Source: BOG-224 sp963783505 (GTDB lineage: Bacteria; Acidobacteriota; Terriglobia; Bryobacterales; Bryobacteraceae). From it: 64,000 nucleotides of DNA. The notes beneath the pieces were generated by a model that saw nothing but the letters and a program-made list of their open reading frames with translations, made no database searches and was not told the DNA's origin. The DNA is taken from assembly GCA_963783505.1 (NCBI GenBank), contig CAWAOP010000048.1:116995-180994 (forward strand), given 5' to 3'. The translations under genes and the position numbers were made by a program. Below, piece by piece: positions 1 through 8,030 of this stretch; within the stretch, counting starts at the first letter, position 1; each line of letters opens with the position of its first letter.

Positions 1-507
1 GTATACGCCCGAGAGCAGCGGCTCGGCGAGATACTCCACTGCCTCGGCGCCATAGTGCTCGGAGATGAACTCGGCCACCGATACATCGCCCGATCTAAGC
101 TTCGGCGCGCGCAGCAGCTCCGCGCCCATGCGGAACTTCGTGCCCCAGCCAAGCAGCCGCGTGCCCAGCAACGGAAGAATCTTCGTGGGCACCATCAGCA
201 TGAGGCCGTCGGGCAGGGGAAGCAGACGGCCGCTACGTTGAACGTACGTCTTCCGCAGATGATCGTTCGAGCCAATGATCTCGTCGCCCAGGCCCAACTC
301 GCGAATCAGTTCCACCGCCGCGGGTTTGATGGAAAGAAAACTGTCCGGCCCCTGCTCCAGCGTGCAGCCATCGACGTATTCGGTTAGGATGACGCCGCCC
401 AGCCGCGCGCGCGATTCGACAATCGTCGCCTCCGCGCCGCCCTTGGCGAGATAATACGCAGCCGAGAGCCCGGAAATTCCGCCGCCGATGATGAGAGAGT
501 CAGTCAT
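1..507 (-). CDS. hemY: protoporphyrinogen/coproporphyrinogen oxidase, N-terminal part (cut by window edge)
   Basis: Reading from the ATG at 507 down to base 1 gives 169 uninterrupted codons with no stop, so the gene continues outside the window. The N-terminus carries an FAD-binding Rossmann motif (IIGGGISGLSAAYYL, residues 6-20), then a LGGVILTE segment and an EQGPDSF segment that are typical of HemG/HemY-type flavin oxidases. These enzymes oxidise the porphyrinogen ring late in haem synthesis. It is the last gene of the local haem group (hemE, hemH, hemY in transcription order), which supports the call. Whether the substrate is protoporphyrinogen or coproporphyrinogen cannot be decided from this fragment. 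Confidence 0.9.
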   Translation of the reverse strand, partial: MTDSLIIGGGISGLSAAYYLAKGGAEATIVESRARLGGVILTEYVDGCTLEQGPDSFLSIKPAAVELIRELGLGDEIIGSNDHLRKTYVQRSGRLLPLPDGLMLMVPTKILPLLGTRLLGWGTKFRMGAELLRAPKLRSGDVSVAEFISEHYGAEAVEYLAEPLLSGVY

Positions 508-508
508 T

Positions 509-758
509 GGGGGCCGGGGGTCTGGGGGCTGGGGGCCGGGGATAAAGCGTTCAGCCTAGGGTCTGTTCTTGAGCCTTGATCGGCCGCAAAACAAGGGGCC
601 GGGGGTCGGGGGCCGGGGGCCGGGGATGAAGCGTTCAGCCTAGGGTCTGTTCTTGAGCCTTGATCGGGGCGCATGCCCCCGGCCCCCGGCCCCCGGCCCC
701 CGGCGAGCGAAGCGAGCCGCCCCGGCCCCCAGCCCCTAGCCCCCAGCCCCTAGCCCCC
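509..758. repeat. G-run/C-run array with a 53-bp direct repeat between hemY and hemH
   Basis: The whole 252-bp gap is repeat. G-rich runs built from GGGGGCC-like units (509-540, 596-626) are followed by C-rich runs of the complementary type (674-758), so the block is roughly an inverted repeat. Inside it a 53-bp unit occurs twice, at 531-583 and 615-667, with one mismatch and an 84-bp period. The centre of the C-rich half holds the motif GCGAGCGAAGCGAGC at 703-717. Related arrays lie at 4522-4681 and 21841-21926. No gene is visible. Confidence 0.85.
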
Positions 759-759
759 A

Positions 760-1668
760 TTAAAGGCACCGCTGGGCCACCTCCGCGAGCGCGGCCGTGA
801 ACGTGGGCGAATCGTTTAACGATTCGGGCCTCCGTAGCTCGATCCCCCGCTCTGCCGCATAACGCCGGAACAGCACATCGATGTCGTACAGGATCTCCAC
901 GTGATCGCAGACGAAACCGATGGTGTGCAACACCACTTCGCGCACTCCCTCGGCGGCGTAGCGATCCAGGCAAGACTCCACGGTGGGGCCGAGCCAGCGA
1001 TCCTCGGTGAAGCCCTGGCTCTGATAAGCGAAGTCGTAAGCCGCAACGCCCGCCCTCGCCGCAACCGCGGCGGCCGTTTCGCGGACTTGCCGGTCATACG
1101 AATCTCCCGCGGCGATGGTCTTCTCAGGCACGCTGTGCGCCGTGAATAGAAAGCGGCGGCGCGGGGGCTGTTCCAGAAGAAGCGGCCGCAACCGCTCGGC
1201 GAACGCTTCGATGAGGAGCGGCTCGTCGTGGTAGCTCTTGGCCCAGACGATCTCCGCCGCAACGCAAGCGTCTCGCGCGGCCTCTTCTGTCCGCCGTACG
1301 TAAAGCCCTACGCTGGCGCTGGAATATTGCGGCGCCAGGGCTATGGCCGCCAGCCGCTTTACGCCGGCCGCTTTTACGCTCTCCATCGCCTCGCGAATGA
1401 ACGGATGCCAATTGCGCATCCCGATAAAAACGGGCAGGCCCGTCAGCCGTTCCAGCGCTTCGGCCTGAGCGCGCGTCCAGCGCAGCAACGGCGAAGCGCC
1501 GCCTATCTCGCGATAGCGGCTGGCGACTTCTTCGATGATCTTCGGGGATGCGGGCCGCCCGCCGCGGACGAACGAGAGATAGCTGGGAACGTCTTCCAGG
1601 CGTTCGGGCGCGCCATGGGCCAGCAGCAAAATCGCGGCCGGCTGGTTCGCCGGAGCCTTAGTCCACAT
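760..1668 (-). CDS. hemH: ferrochelatase
   Basis: The 302-residue product matches ferrochelatase in length and layout. This enzyme inserts ferrous iron into the porphyrin macrocycle, the terminal or near-terminal haem step. Visible family motifs are LLLAHGAPERLEDVPSYL near the N-terminus, FTAHSVPEKT around residues 175-184 with the metal-site His, and GFVCDHVEILYDID around 251-264 with the conserved Glu. The ATG at 1668 is the first good start; no strong Shine-Dalgarno is seen. It lies between hemE (upstream, separated by a 333-bp gap with a palindromic element) and hemY, all on the same strand. Confidence 0.95.
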   Translation of the reverse strand: MWTKAPANQPAAILLLAHGAPERLEDVPSYLSFVRGGRPASPKIIEEVASRYREIGGASPLLRWTRAQAEALERLTGLPVFIGMRNWHPFIREAMESVKAAGVKRLAAIALAPQYSSASVGLYVRRTEEAARDACVAAEIVWAKSYHDEPLLIEAFAERLRPLLLEQPPRRRFLFTAHSVPEKTIAAGDSYDRQVRETAAAVAARAGVAAYDFAYQSQGFTEDRWLGPTVESCLDRYAAEGVREVVLHTIGFVCDHVEILYDIDVLFRRYAAERGIELRRPESLNDSPTFTAALAEVAQRCL

Positions 1669-1730
1669 ATCTCACAGCCCTCACCCGAGGGGGTGCCGCT
1701 ACACCGTGGGAAGTCCTGTTTGGCTTCGCA

Positions 1731-1884
1731 TCAGGGCACGACTTGAGTCGTGCCGTTCGACATGACAACGTGTGGGCTTTAGCCCCCGGCTCGCTGCGGC
1801 GAGCTCGCCCGCCTTCCGCAACGAGCCAGGGGCTAAAGCCCTGTCTATTCCGTCCTCTGCGGCACGGCTGAAGCCGTGCCCTGA
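1731..1884. repeat. MITE-like palindromic element in the hemE-hemH gap
   Basis: The gap 1669-2001 contains no convincing gene. It holds a 154-bp element whose ends are perfect 10-bp inverted repeats (TCAGGGCACG at 1731-1740 and its complement at 1875-1884). Each end is itself a hairpin: GGCACGACTTGAGTCGTGCC at 1735-1754 and GGCACGGCTGAAGCCGTGCC at 1861-1880. A second nested pair (GGGCTTTAGCCC at 1774-1785, GGGGCTAAAGCCC at 1829-1841) lies inside. The symmetry suggests a non-autonomous mobile or REP-like element. Confidence 0.75.
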
Positions 1885-2001
1885 TACAACCCATAGCGCC
1901 TCGGCAAAAGACCGATGAGAAATGCGGGTCAGCCATGGAGTGAAACCGACCGCCGCATCGGAGGCGGACCGGGCGCGTCGAACCGTTCGCCCGGCATGAA
2001 C

Positions 2002-3025
2002 TCAGAGCTTGTGTTCGTGAACGATGTCCACGACGGCGCGGACGTTCTCCACCGGCGTTTCCGGTAGAATGCCGTGACCGAGATTGAATATATGGCCGGG
2101 CCGCGTGCCGGTGCGCTTGAGGATCTCGAGGACTTTGGCTTTCAACTCCGGAAGCGGAGCGAACAGCGCCACGGGGTCCAGGTTGCCCTGCACGCCCGCG
2201 CGATAGTTGATGTCCATCCAGGCCTGGTCGATGTTCGAGCGCCAGTCCATCCCCAGCACGTCGCCGCCGGCCGCGTGCAGTTCTTTGATGAAGCCGGCCG
2301 CGCCGGTGCCGAAGTGGATTACGGGTACGCCCGTCGAGCGGATACGCTCGATCAGCGCGCGCGAATATGGCGCCGCATAGCGCACGTAGTCGTCCGAGCC
2401 GAGCGCTCCCACCCAGCTATCGAACACTTGAATGGCGCGCGCGCCCGCCGTCACCTGCAATTGGGCGAACGGAGCCAGCACGTCCACAATCTTCCCCATC
2501 AGCCGGCGCCACAAGCGTCTCGTCCGCGTACATCAGTTTCTTGGTGCGAATGAAACTGCGCGACGCGCCGCCTTCGATCATGTAGGCCGCCATGGTGAAC
2601 GGCGCGCCGACGAACCCAATCACCGGCGCCCTGCCGCCCAGCGCGCGCACCACCTGCTGGATGCTCTGGCCCACGTAACCCAAGTCGTCCGTATTGGTCG
2701 TGGAAAGCGAATCGACATCCTCCGACGTGCGTACGGGATTGTCGATCACCGGCCCCTCGCGGGCGGCGTAGCGCAGCTTGAGGCCCATGGGGATTACTGG
2801 TAGCAGCAGATCGGCGAAGATGATGGCCGCGTCCACGTCCAGAATCTCGACCGGTTGCAAGGTTACCGTGGCGGCCAGATCCGGCCGCCTGCAGATTTCC
2901 AGAAGACCGTTCTTCTCCCGGATCTGCCGGTATTGTTTCAAATATCGTCCCGCCTGCCGCATGAACCACACCGGCCGGACATCGGTGGTCCGGCGGCGGC
3001 ACGCGTCCAGGAATCGGCTGGTCAT
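2002..3025 (-). CDS. hemE: uroporphyrinogen decarboxylase (one frameshift)
   Basis: The product decarboxylates uroporphyrinogen III to coproporphyrinogen III. The N-terminal half has the signature RPVWFMRQAGRYLKQYR and continues through GFVGAPFTMAAYMIEGG. Near 2510 the reading frame changes, and the second half (VIHFGTGAAGF, FNLGHGILPETP) follows in another frame. One extra base in the Leu-Trp-Arg-Arg stretch around 2507-2513 explains the switch, so the protein is otherwise full length, about 341 residues. The chosen ATG at 3025 overlaps the apbE stop as ATGA and gives MTSRFLDACRR, the usual HemE start. The shift is more likely a sequence error than decay, because both halves are fully conserved. 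Confidence 0.9.
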
Positions 3026-4022
3026 GGGAGCCATGCGCATGGCTGATCCGTCCTGTCTTCGCAAAAATACACTTGAAAATCCTTTGGCTTATGCTTCGCC
3101 GTCCATTGACGGCCGTTCACGAAATATGGCTTAGCCCACGCCTCGCTGTCAATAGTACGCGGAGCAATCACGGAAACGGAAGCGGTCCCCTGGGCGGGAA
3201 AACCCGTTCGGGGGTCCATAATGTGGGAATACGTACGTCCGTCGGCAACGAAGAACTTCTCGTAGCTTCCGGACGTAGATAGCGACATGTCTTTCAGGAA
3301 CACCTCGGTCAAGGTCTTCCTGGGGTTGTGCGGGTCCTTGATATCCACTCGCCATCCTCTGGGTTCGTTCGGAGGAGCCCCTATCCCATAGAGGCTGCTC
3401 ACCGATCCCGCCACAAAAGCTGTCTGAATACCTTTATTTCTCAATACTTCCACCATGCGGTCGACGGCGTAGCCTTTGCCGATCCCCCCTGGATCGAGTT
3501 CCACGCCGGGCCGGTCGAAGGCAACCGTCTGCGCCGCGGCATCCAGCTTCAGATGCCGGTAGCCCACGCTCACGAGCGCCGTCTCGACGTCCGCCCGATG
3601 CGGAAATGACCGGTTCCTTTGTAGAATCCCCAGACCTTCATGAGGGGCCCGACGCTAATATCGAAAGCGCCCTCACTCGCCTTGCTGTACTCCACGCACG
3701 CCTGCAGCAAATGAAACAACTCCGGCGAAACCTTCACCGGGCCTTTGGCGGCATTTCGATTCACTTCGCTCCATTGGCTATCGGGCCGGTAATTGGAAAG
3801 CAGTTCGTCCAACTCCTGCGCTACATCCAGAGCGGCATCCGCGGCCGCTTCCATCTCGACCCGATCAACTCCATACAAATCAACGGAATACGTGGTCGCC
3901 ATCGCGTCGGCGCTTTTCTGGAGACGCAGAATCTCCGGAGCGCTTCCAGGGCGCCCGGTCGCCCATAGGACCGCAGCCGCCAGCGAAAACAAAACCAGCG
4001 CCTTCCGTTTGAACCGCCCCAA
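3022..4022 (-). CDS. apbE: FAD:protein FMN transferase, ApbE-like (one frameshift)
   Basis: ApbE enzymes attach FMN covalently to threonine residues of target proteins in the periplasm. The N-terminus is a signal peptide (MGRFKRKALVLFSLAAAVLWA). The core shows LDELLSNYRPDSQWSEVN, DISVGPLMKVWGFYKG, then after a frame change near 3600 LDPGGIGKGYAVDRM, and HIMDPRTGFPAQG, the ApbE signature block. A missing base around 3598-3605 restores GHF-PHRADVETALVSVGY across the join. The C-terminus (DSEAWAKPYFVNG) is a variant of the usual metal-site segment. Its stop overlaps the hemE start by ATGA, so the two are probably translationally coupled. Confidence 0.85.
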
Positions 4023-4158
4023 GCGCTCAGGTTAGCACGGATGGCTCGAAAGACAAAGGACTTGCGCTTTATCGACCTCTTCTCTCCACTAACTCGACCA
4101 CTGGAGCGATGTGGCGAATATTAAGCGAAAGCATTTCCCGGCGGGTCTGAATACCTAC

Positions 4159-4518
4159 TCACCTATCCGTCCGAAGGGACTTCCGCGCGCGCCTCAGAAG
4201 AAAATCGATGCGGCTCTCCACATCGGGGTTCTTGTCCAACTCGAAGTGCAACTCGGGAACATGCCTGAGGCTTAGCCGTGCAGCCAGTTCGCGCCGGAGG
4301 TAGTTCATGGCGTGCGCCAGAGCGGCCATCGCCTGTTCCTGTGCGCGGACTTCTCCTCGAACTCCGATGCGGACGCGGGCATGGCGGCCGTCGGGAGTCA
4401 CGTGGGCGTCCGTTACCTCGACATCCGCCAACCGTGGATCGTCCAGCTCAAAGGACACCAATTCGGCAAGCTCCTCCCGAATGGCTTCCGATACCCGCTG
4501 TGTTCGATGCTCATCCAT
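4159..4518 (-). CDS. rbfA: ribosome-binding factor A
   Basis: The 119-residue protein is a small KH-fold factor that binds the 30S subunit during 16S rRNA maturation. The sequence from MDEHRTQRVSEAIREELAEL, through the DDPRL segment, to LHFELDKNPDVESRIDFLL is a standard RbfA. The frame stays open further upstream, but that extension is encoded by the G/C-run repeat and is proline-rich nonsense, so the ATG at 4518 is preferred. It is the last gene of the rimP-nusA-infB-ylxP-rbfA cluster. The 136 bp behind it, before apbE, hold nothing recognisable. Confidence 0.93.
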   Translation of the reverse strand: MDEHRTQRVSEAIREELAELVSFELDDPRLADVEVTDAHVTPDGRHARVRIGVRGEVRAQEQAMAALAHAMNYLRRELAARLSLRHVPELHFELDKNPDVESRIDFLLRRARKSLRTDR

Positions 4519-4521
4519 AAA

Positions 4522-4681
4522 ACTGGGGGCTGGGGGCCGGGGGCCGGGGCAGGGGATCGGCTGCGGCAGAAGTTTACAAGTCGACGCGGTGCGCAAAGTG
4601 GAAAGCGGCAAGCGGTGAAACCGGATGCGTTGTTCTTCGCCCCTCCGCCCCCGGCCCCTGGCCCCCGATCCCCGGCCCCTG
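4522..4681. repeat. G-run/C-run array between ylxP and rbfA
   Basis: A G-rich run made of GGGGGCC/T-type units (4524-4556) and a C-rich run of the opposite polarity (4638-4681) flank about 80 bp of ordinary sequence. The design matches the array at 509-758. It sits directly upstream of the rbfA start and directly downstream of the ylxP stop, so the operon transcript must run through it. Confidence 0.75.
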
Positions 4682-4686
4682 CTTCT

Positions 4687-4974
4687 TCACGCCAGCCACT
4701 CCACTTCCGCGCTGGCCAAGTCTTTACCTAGAAGCGCGGCGGCTTCGTCCTCCACCGCCCGCAACAAACCTTCGGCGTATACCCGATCCGGCGAAACCGT
4801 TACCGCCGCCACTACCGAGCGCTGCCACGATTCCTGGTAGTCAATCTCCGCCACCGCTACGTTGAACTTGTGCCGCAGGCGGTCTTTAAGGCTCTGGACC
4901 ACGTGGCGCTTGTCCTTCAAGGAGTGGGCGTCCTCCAGCCTCAGCTCAAGAGTAAGGACTCCAACCGATGCCAT
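4687..4974 (-). CDS. ylxP: DUF503 (YlxP-like) protein
   Basis: The 95-residue protein is a DUF503 family member: VGVLTLELRLEDAHSLKDKRHVVQSLKDRLRHKFNVAVAE is the diagnostic block, where the first strand and helix pair carry the conserved SLKDKR. The family is widespread between infB and rbfA, exactly as here. YlxP of Gram-positives has been linked to ribosome maturation; the exact role in this organism is inferred only from context. It starts with ATG at 4974, about 100 bp after the infB stop, with a palindromic repeat in between. Confidence 0.9.
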   Translation of the reverse strand: MASVGVLTLELRLEDAHSLKDKRHVVQSLKDRLRHKFNVAVAEIDYQESWQRSVVAAVTVSPDRVYAEGLLRAVEDEAAALLGKDLASAEVEWLA

Positions 4975-4981
4975 GGAAGAT

Positions 4982-5065
4982 CGCTCTCCGCTTTTCGCTG
5001 TCCGTTTTCCGCTCTACACCCCGCCGCGCTCGGCGCTCCTTGCGGTCAGCGGATAGCGGACGGCG
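4982..5065. repeat. TATCCGC/GTCCGC-type inverted repeat between infB and ylxP
   Basis: The infB-ylxP gap is filled by short tandem variants of CCGCTNTCCGCT (4982-5014) and their complement, including CAGCGGATAGCGGACGGCGG (5047-5066). The same word family appears at 37761-37828, 40573-40618 and 59901-60077. It can fold into a long imperfect hairpin. It probably does not stop transcription, because ylxP and rbfA lie downstream without another visible promoter. Confidence 0.6.
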
Positions 5066-5078
5066 GGAAGCGTCTGAA

Positions 5079-8000
5079 TCAGGCGAACACTTCAGTGGCA
5101 ACACGCTCGGTCACGAAGGCTTCGATCACGTCGCCCTGCTTCACGTCGGAGTAATTGTCGAGCGAAATGCCGCATTCCATTCCGTTCTTGACCTCGCTCA
5201 CGTCGTCCTTGAACCGGTGCAACGAGCTGATCCGCCCGGTATACACAACCGCATTGTCTCGCAGCAGGCGGACTTCGCTGTCCCGCGTGATCACGCCTTC
5301 CCGCACCGAGCAGCCGGCCACGGCGCCCACTTTGCTGATACGAAACGTCTCGCGAACCTCGGCCTTGCCTTTGAATACCTCGCGGAAGACGGGCGCGAGC
5401 AATCCGGTCATCGCTTTCTTGATTTCATCCACCAGGTTGTAAATGATGGTGTGCAGGCGGATATCGACCTTCTCCTGCTCGGCCACACTCTCCGCTTTAC
5501 GTTCCGGCCGCACGTTGAAGCCGATGATGACGGCGTTGGAAGCCGAAGCCAGCAGCACGTCGGATTCGTTGATGGCGCCGACGCCCGAGTGAATCACGCG
5601 GACCTTGACCTTCTCGTTGGAGAGCTTCTGCAGCGTCTCGGTAAGCACCTCGGCCGATCCGCCCACGTCCGTCTTGATGATGATGGGCAGCTCCTTGACG
5701 TCTCCGGCCTGCATCTGCTTGTGAAAGTGTTCGAGCGTCAGGCGGCTCGATTTGGCAAGCGACGCCTCGCGCGCTTTCTGATCGCGGAAATTGACGATCT
5801 GCTTGGCCTTGGCGGTGTCCGTGACCACCTGGAAATCGTCCCCGGCTTCGGGGAGCGATTCCAAGCCCAGCACCTCGACGGGCATCGAGGGCTCGGCTTT
5901 GCGCACCTGCGTGCCGCGGTCGTTCAGCATGGCGCGCACCTTGCCGAACACCGAACCGCATATAAAGTAATCGCCAACGTGCAGCGTACCGTTGCGCACC
6001 AGAACGGTGGCCACCGGACCGCGTCCGCGATCCAATTCCGCTTCCAGCACCGAGCCCATGGCGGGACGGCTGGGGTTGGCCTTCAGATCCTGCATATCGG
6101 CCACCAGCAGAATCATTTCGAGCAACAGATCGACGTTCTGCCCGGTCTTGGCCGAAACGGGCACCATGACGACGTCGCCGCCCCAGTCCTCGGCCAGCAG
6201 GTTGCGATCGGAAAGCTGCTGTTTGATTCGTTCCGGCTGAGCGTCCGGCTTATCGATCTTGTTGATGGCGACCACGATGGGGACGCCGGCGGCGCGGGCG
6301 TGATCGATGGCCTCAAGCGTCTGAGGCATCACGCCGTCATCGGCCGCGACCACAAGAACCACAATGTCAGTGACTTTTGCGCCGCGCGCGCGCATGCGGG
6401 TGAACGCTTCGTGGCCGGGCGTATCGATGAAGACGATCTTGCGACCGTTCATCTCGACGTGATAGGCGCCGATGTGCTGCGTAATGCCGCCCGCTTCCCG
6501 CGCGGCCACATTGGCTTCGCGGATGGCGTCCAGCAGCGACGTCTTTCCGTGATCGACGTGGCCCATGACGGTCACGACGGGTGCGCGCTTCTTCAGATCC
6601 TTGCTATCCTCCGCAATTTCGACGGCCTGCATAGCTTCCGCTTCGTAAGTGATGGTCGCGGTCGAAGCGCCGAATTCGCGGGCCATGTCCGAAGCCAGCT
6701 TTCCGTCCAGCGTCTGGTTGATTGCCACGTAAATGCCGCGGTCCATCAGCTTCTTCATCAGCAGCGCGGCCTTCACTTCGAGCTTTTCGGAAAGTTCCTT
6801 AACTGTGATGCCTTCCGAAATCGTGATCTCGCGGTTGATCGGCGGCGGACCGGCTTCCACGTGCCGGCGCGACGGCCGCAGGATCTTCTCTTCCTCGATG
6901 CGCTCGCGGGGCTGGCGCGCGCCGCCACGCTTGTCCCCGGCCCTTCCGCGCGGCTGACCCGCGGGAGGCGGCGCGAGACCCGGCTCGATCCGCACGCCGC
7001 CGCGAGGCGACGTCGGGTGCTGAGGCCTGGGTCCGGCCGGACGGACGCCCGGAGCCCCGGGACGCACGCCTGGCCGCGCCACCAAAGGTTGCCCTGGACG
7101 AATCGGCCCGCGGTAAATCGGTTGGCCGGGCTGAGGCGAAGCGCCGGGCCTCGGAATTCCAGGACGCGGAGCGGCGGGTTGCGCGGGCATCGCCGGAGCG
7201 CCGGGAACCCGATGAGCGGGGCTCAGGCCTGCCAGCTTCGCCACCAGATCCTGCCTCGGCGGAACGACCGGCCGAGCCGTCGGCTGCCCCGCAAGCGGAC
7301 GGATACCCATCGGCTGAACCGGGCTCGTAAGGACCGATCCCGGAGCGCGCGGCGCTTCGGGTCTGCCGGGTTCCGACGGAAGCTCGGGCCGCATCCTCGC
7401 GGCCGGGCGATGCGGTTCGGATGGAGATTCGGGTATGGGCTGGCGCGGCCCCGAAAGTATCTGACCCGGCCTCGGCGCCGGCGCCGCCGGTCTCAAAGCG
7501 GTTGGCGCAGGCCGCCCCGGAGCGACGACCGCCGCGGGCGGAGCAGGCAAAGCCGGCGGCCTTGGAACCTCCGGAGCCGGCGGCTTTGGAACTTCCGGCG
7601 CCGCGGGCCGAACGGCGCCCACCGGGGGATGCAGGGGCCGTCCCCCTAGCGGCGGACGAATCGGCGCCGCCGGACGATGTTCCTCGATCTTCGGATCGGG
7701 CGCAACCTCGGCCGCGGCCGCGGGCTGAGTCGCTACGGCTTCGGGAGTTGGCGCGGCCGCAGGCGCAGCCGGAACGGGCGTGGCCTCTTCCGCCGCGGAC
7801 GGCTCCTCGTCGGGCTCAGCCTCATCGGGAACTGCAAAGCCATAAAGCCGGCGCAGCTTGATCGCCACATCTTCGTCGATCGAGCTGGAGTGCGTCTTTT
7901 TCTCGGCGACGCCGAGCTCGGGCAGTCGATCCAGGATCTCGTGGGCTTTGACTTCCAGCTCACGCGCCAGCTCGTTGATGCGAATCTTCTTCATAGACAA
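5079..8000 (-). CDS. infB: translation initiation factor IF-2
   Basis: The 973-residue GTPase brings initiator tRNA to the 30S subunit. In order: an IF2_N helical domain (MKKIRINELARELEVKAHEILD, residues 3-24), a proline/alanine/arginine-rich linker of about 300 residues (62-370), a second IF2_N module (about 390-450), then the G domain with GHVDHGKT at 480-487, DTPGHEAF and NKID, and the C-terminal beta-barrel and tRNA-binding domains (ending DVIEAFVTERVATEVFA). No frame break occurs over almost 3 kb, in contrast to several neighbours. It follows nusA by 30 bp. The very long low-complexity linker is at the upper end for the family. Confidence 0.97.
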   Translation of the reverse strand: MSMKKIRINELARELEVKAHEILDRLPELGVAEKKTHSSSIDEDVAIKLRRLYGFAVPDEAEPDEEPSAAEEATPVPAAPAAAPTPEAVATQPAAAAEVAPDPKIEEHRPAAPIRPPLGGRPLHPPVGAVRPAAPEVPKPPAPEVPRPPALPAPPAAVVAPGRPAPTALRPAAPAPRPGQILSGPRQPIPESPSEPHRPAARMRPELPSEPGRPEAPRAPGSVLTSPVQPMGIRPLAGQPTARPVVPPRQDLVAKLAGLSPAHRVPGAPAMPAQPAAPRPGIPRPGASPQPGQPIYRGPIRPGQPLVARPGVRPGAPGVRPAGPRPQHPTSPRGGVRIEPGLAPPPAGQPRGRAGDKRGGARQPRERIEEEKILRPSRRHVEAGPPPINREITISEGITVKELSEKLEVKAALLMKKLMDRGIYVAINQTLDGKLASDMAREFGASTATITYEAEAMQAVEIAEDSKDLKKRAPVVTVMGHVDHGKTSLLDAIREANVAAREAGGITQHIGAYHVEMNGRKIVFIDTPGHEAFTRMRARGAKVTDIVVLVVAADDGVMPQTLEAIDHARAAGVPIVVAINKIDKPDAQPERIKQQLSDRNLLAEDWGGDVVMVPVSAKTGQNVDLLLEMILLVADMQDLKANPSRPAMGSVLEAELDRGRGPVATVLVRNGTLHVGDYFICGSVFGKVRAMLNDRGTQVRKAEPSMPVEVLGLESLPEAGDDFQVVTDTAKAKQIVNFRDQKAREASLAKSSRLTLEHFHKQMQAGDVKELPIIIKTDVGGSAEVLTETLQKLSNEKVKVRVIHSGVGAINESDVLLASASNAVIIGFNVRPERKAESVAEQEKVDIRLHTIIYNLVDEIKKAMTGLLAPVFREVFKGKAEVRETFRISKVGAVAGCSVREGVITRDSEVRLLRDNAVVYTGRISSLHRFKDDVSEVKNGMECGISLDNYSDVKQGDVIEAFVTERVATEVFA

Positions 8001-8030
8001 AGCGGTCGCGTTCTTTTTGCGGAGACCTCG

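Noticed and set aside
1658..1936. 92-codon minus-strand frame between hemH and hemE
   Set aside because: Its sequence is translation of a palindromic element (1731-1884) and it has no protein-like features.
4968..7649. 893-codon plus-strand open frame opposite infB
   Set aside because: It is the complement of the IF-2 gene; its translation is histidine/arginine-rich and low-complexity, as expected of an antisense frame in GC-rich DNA. The minus-strand frame is a canonical IF-2.
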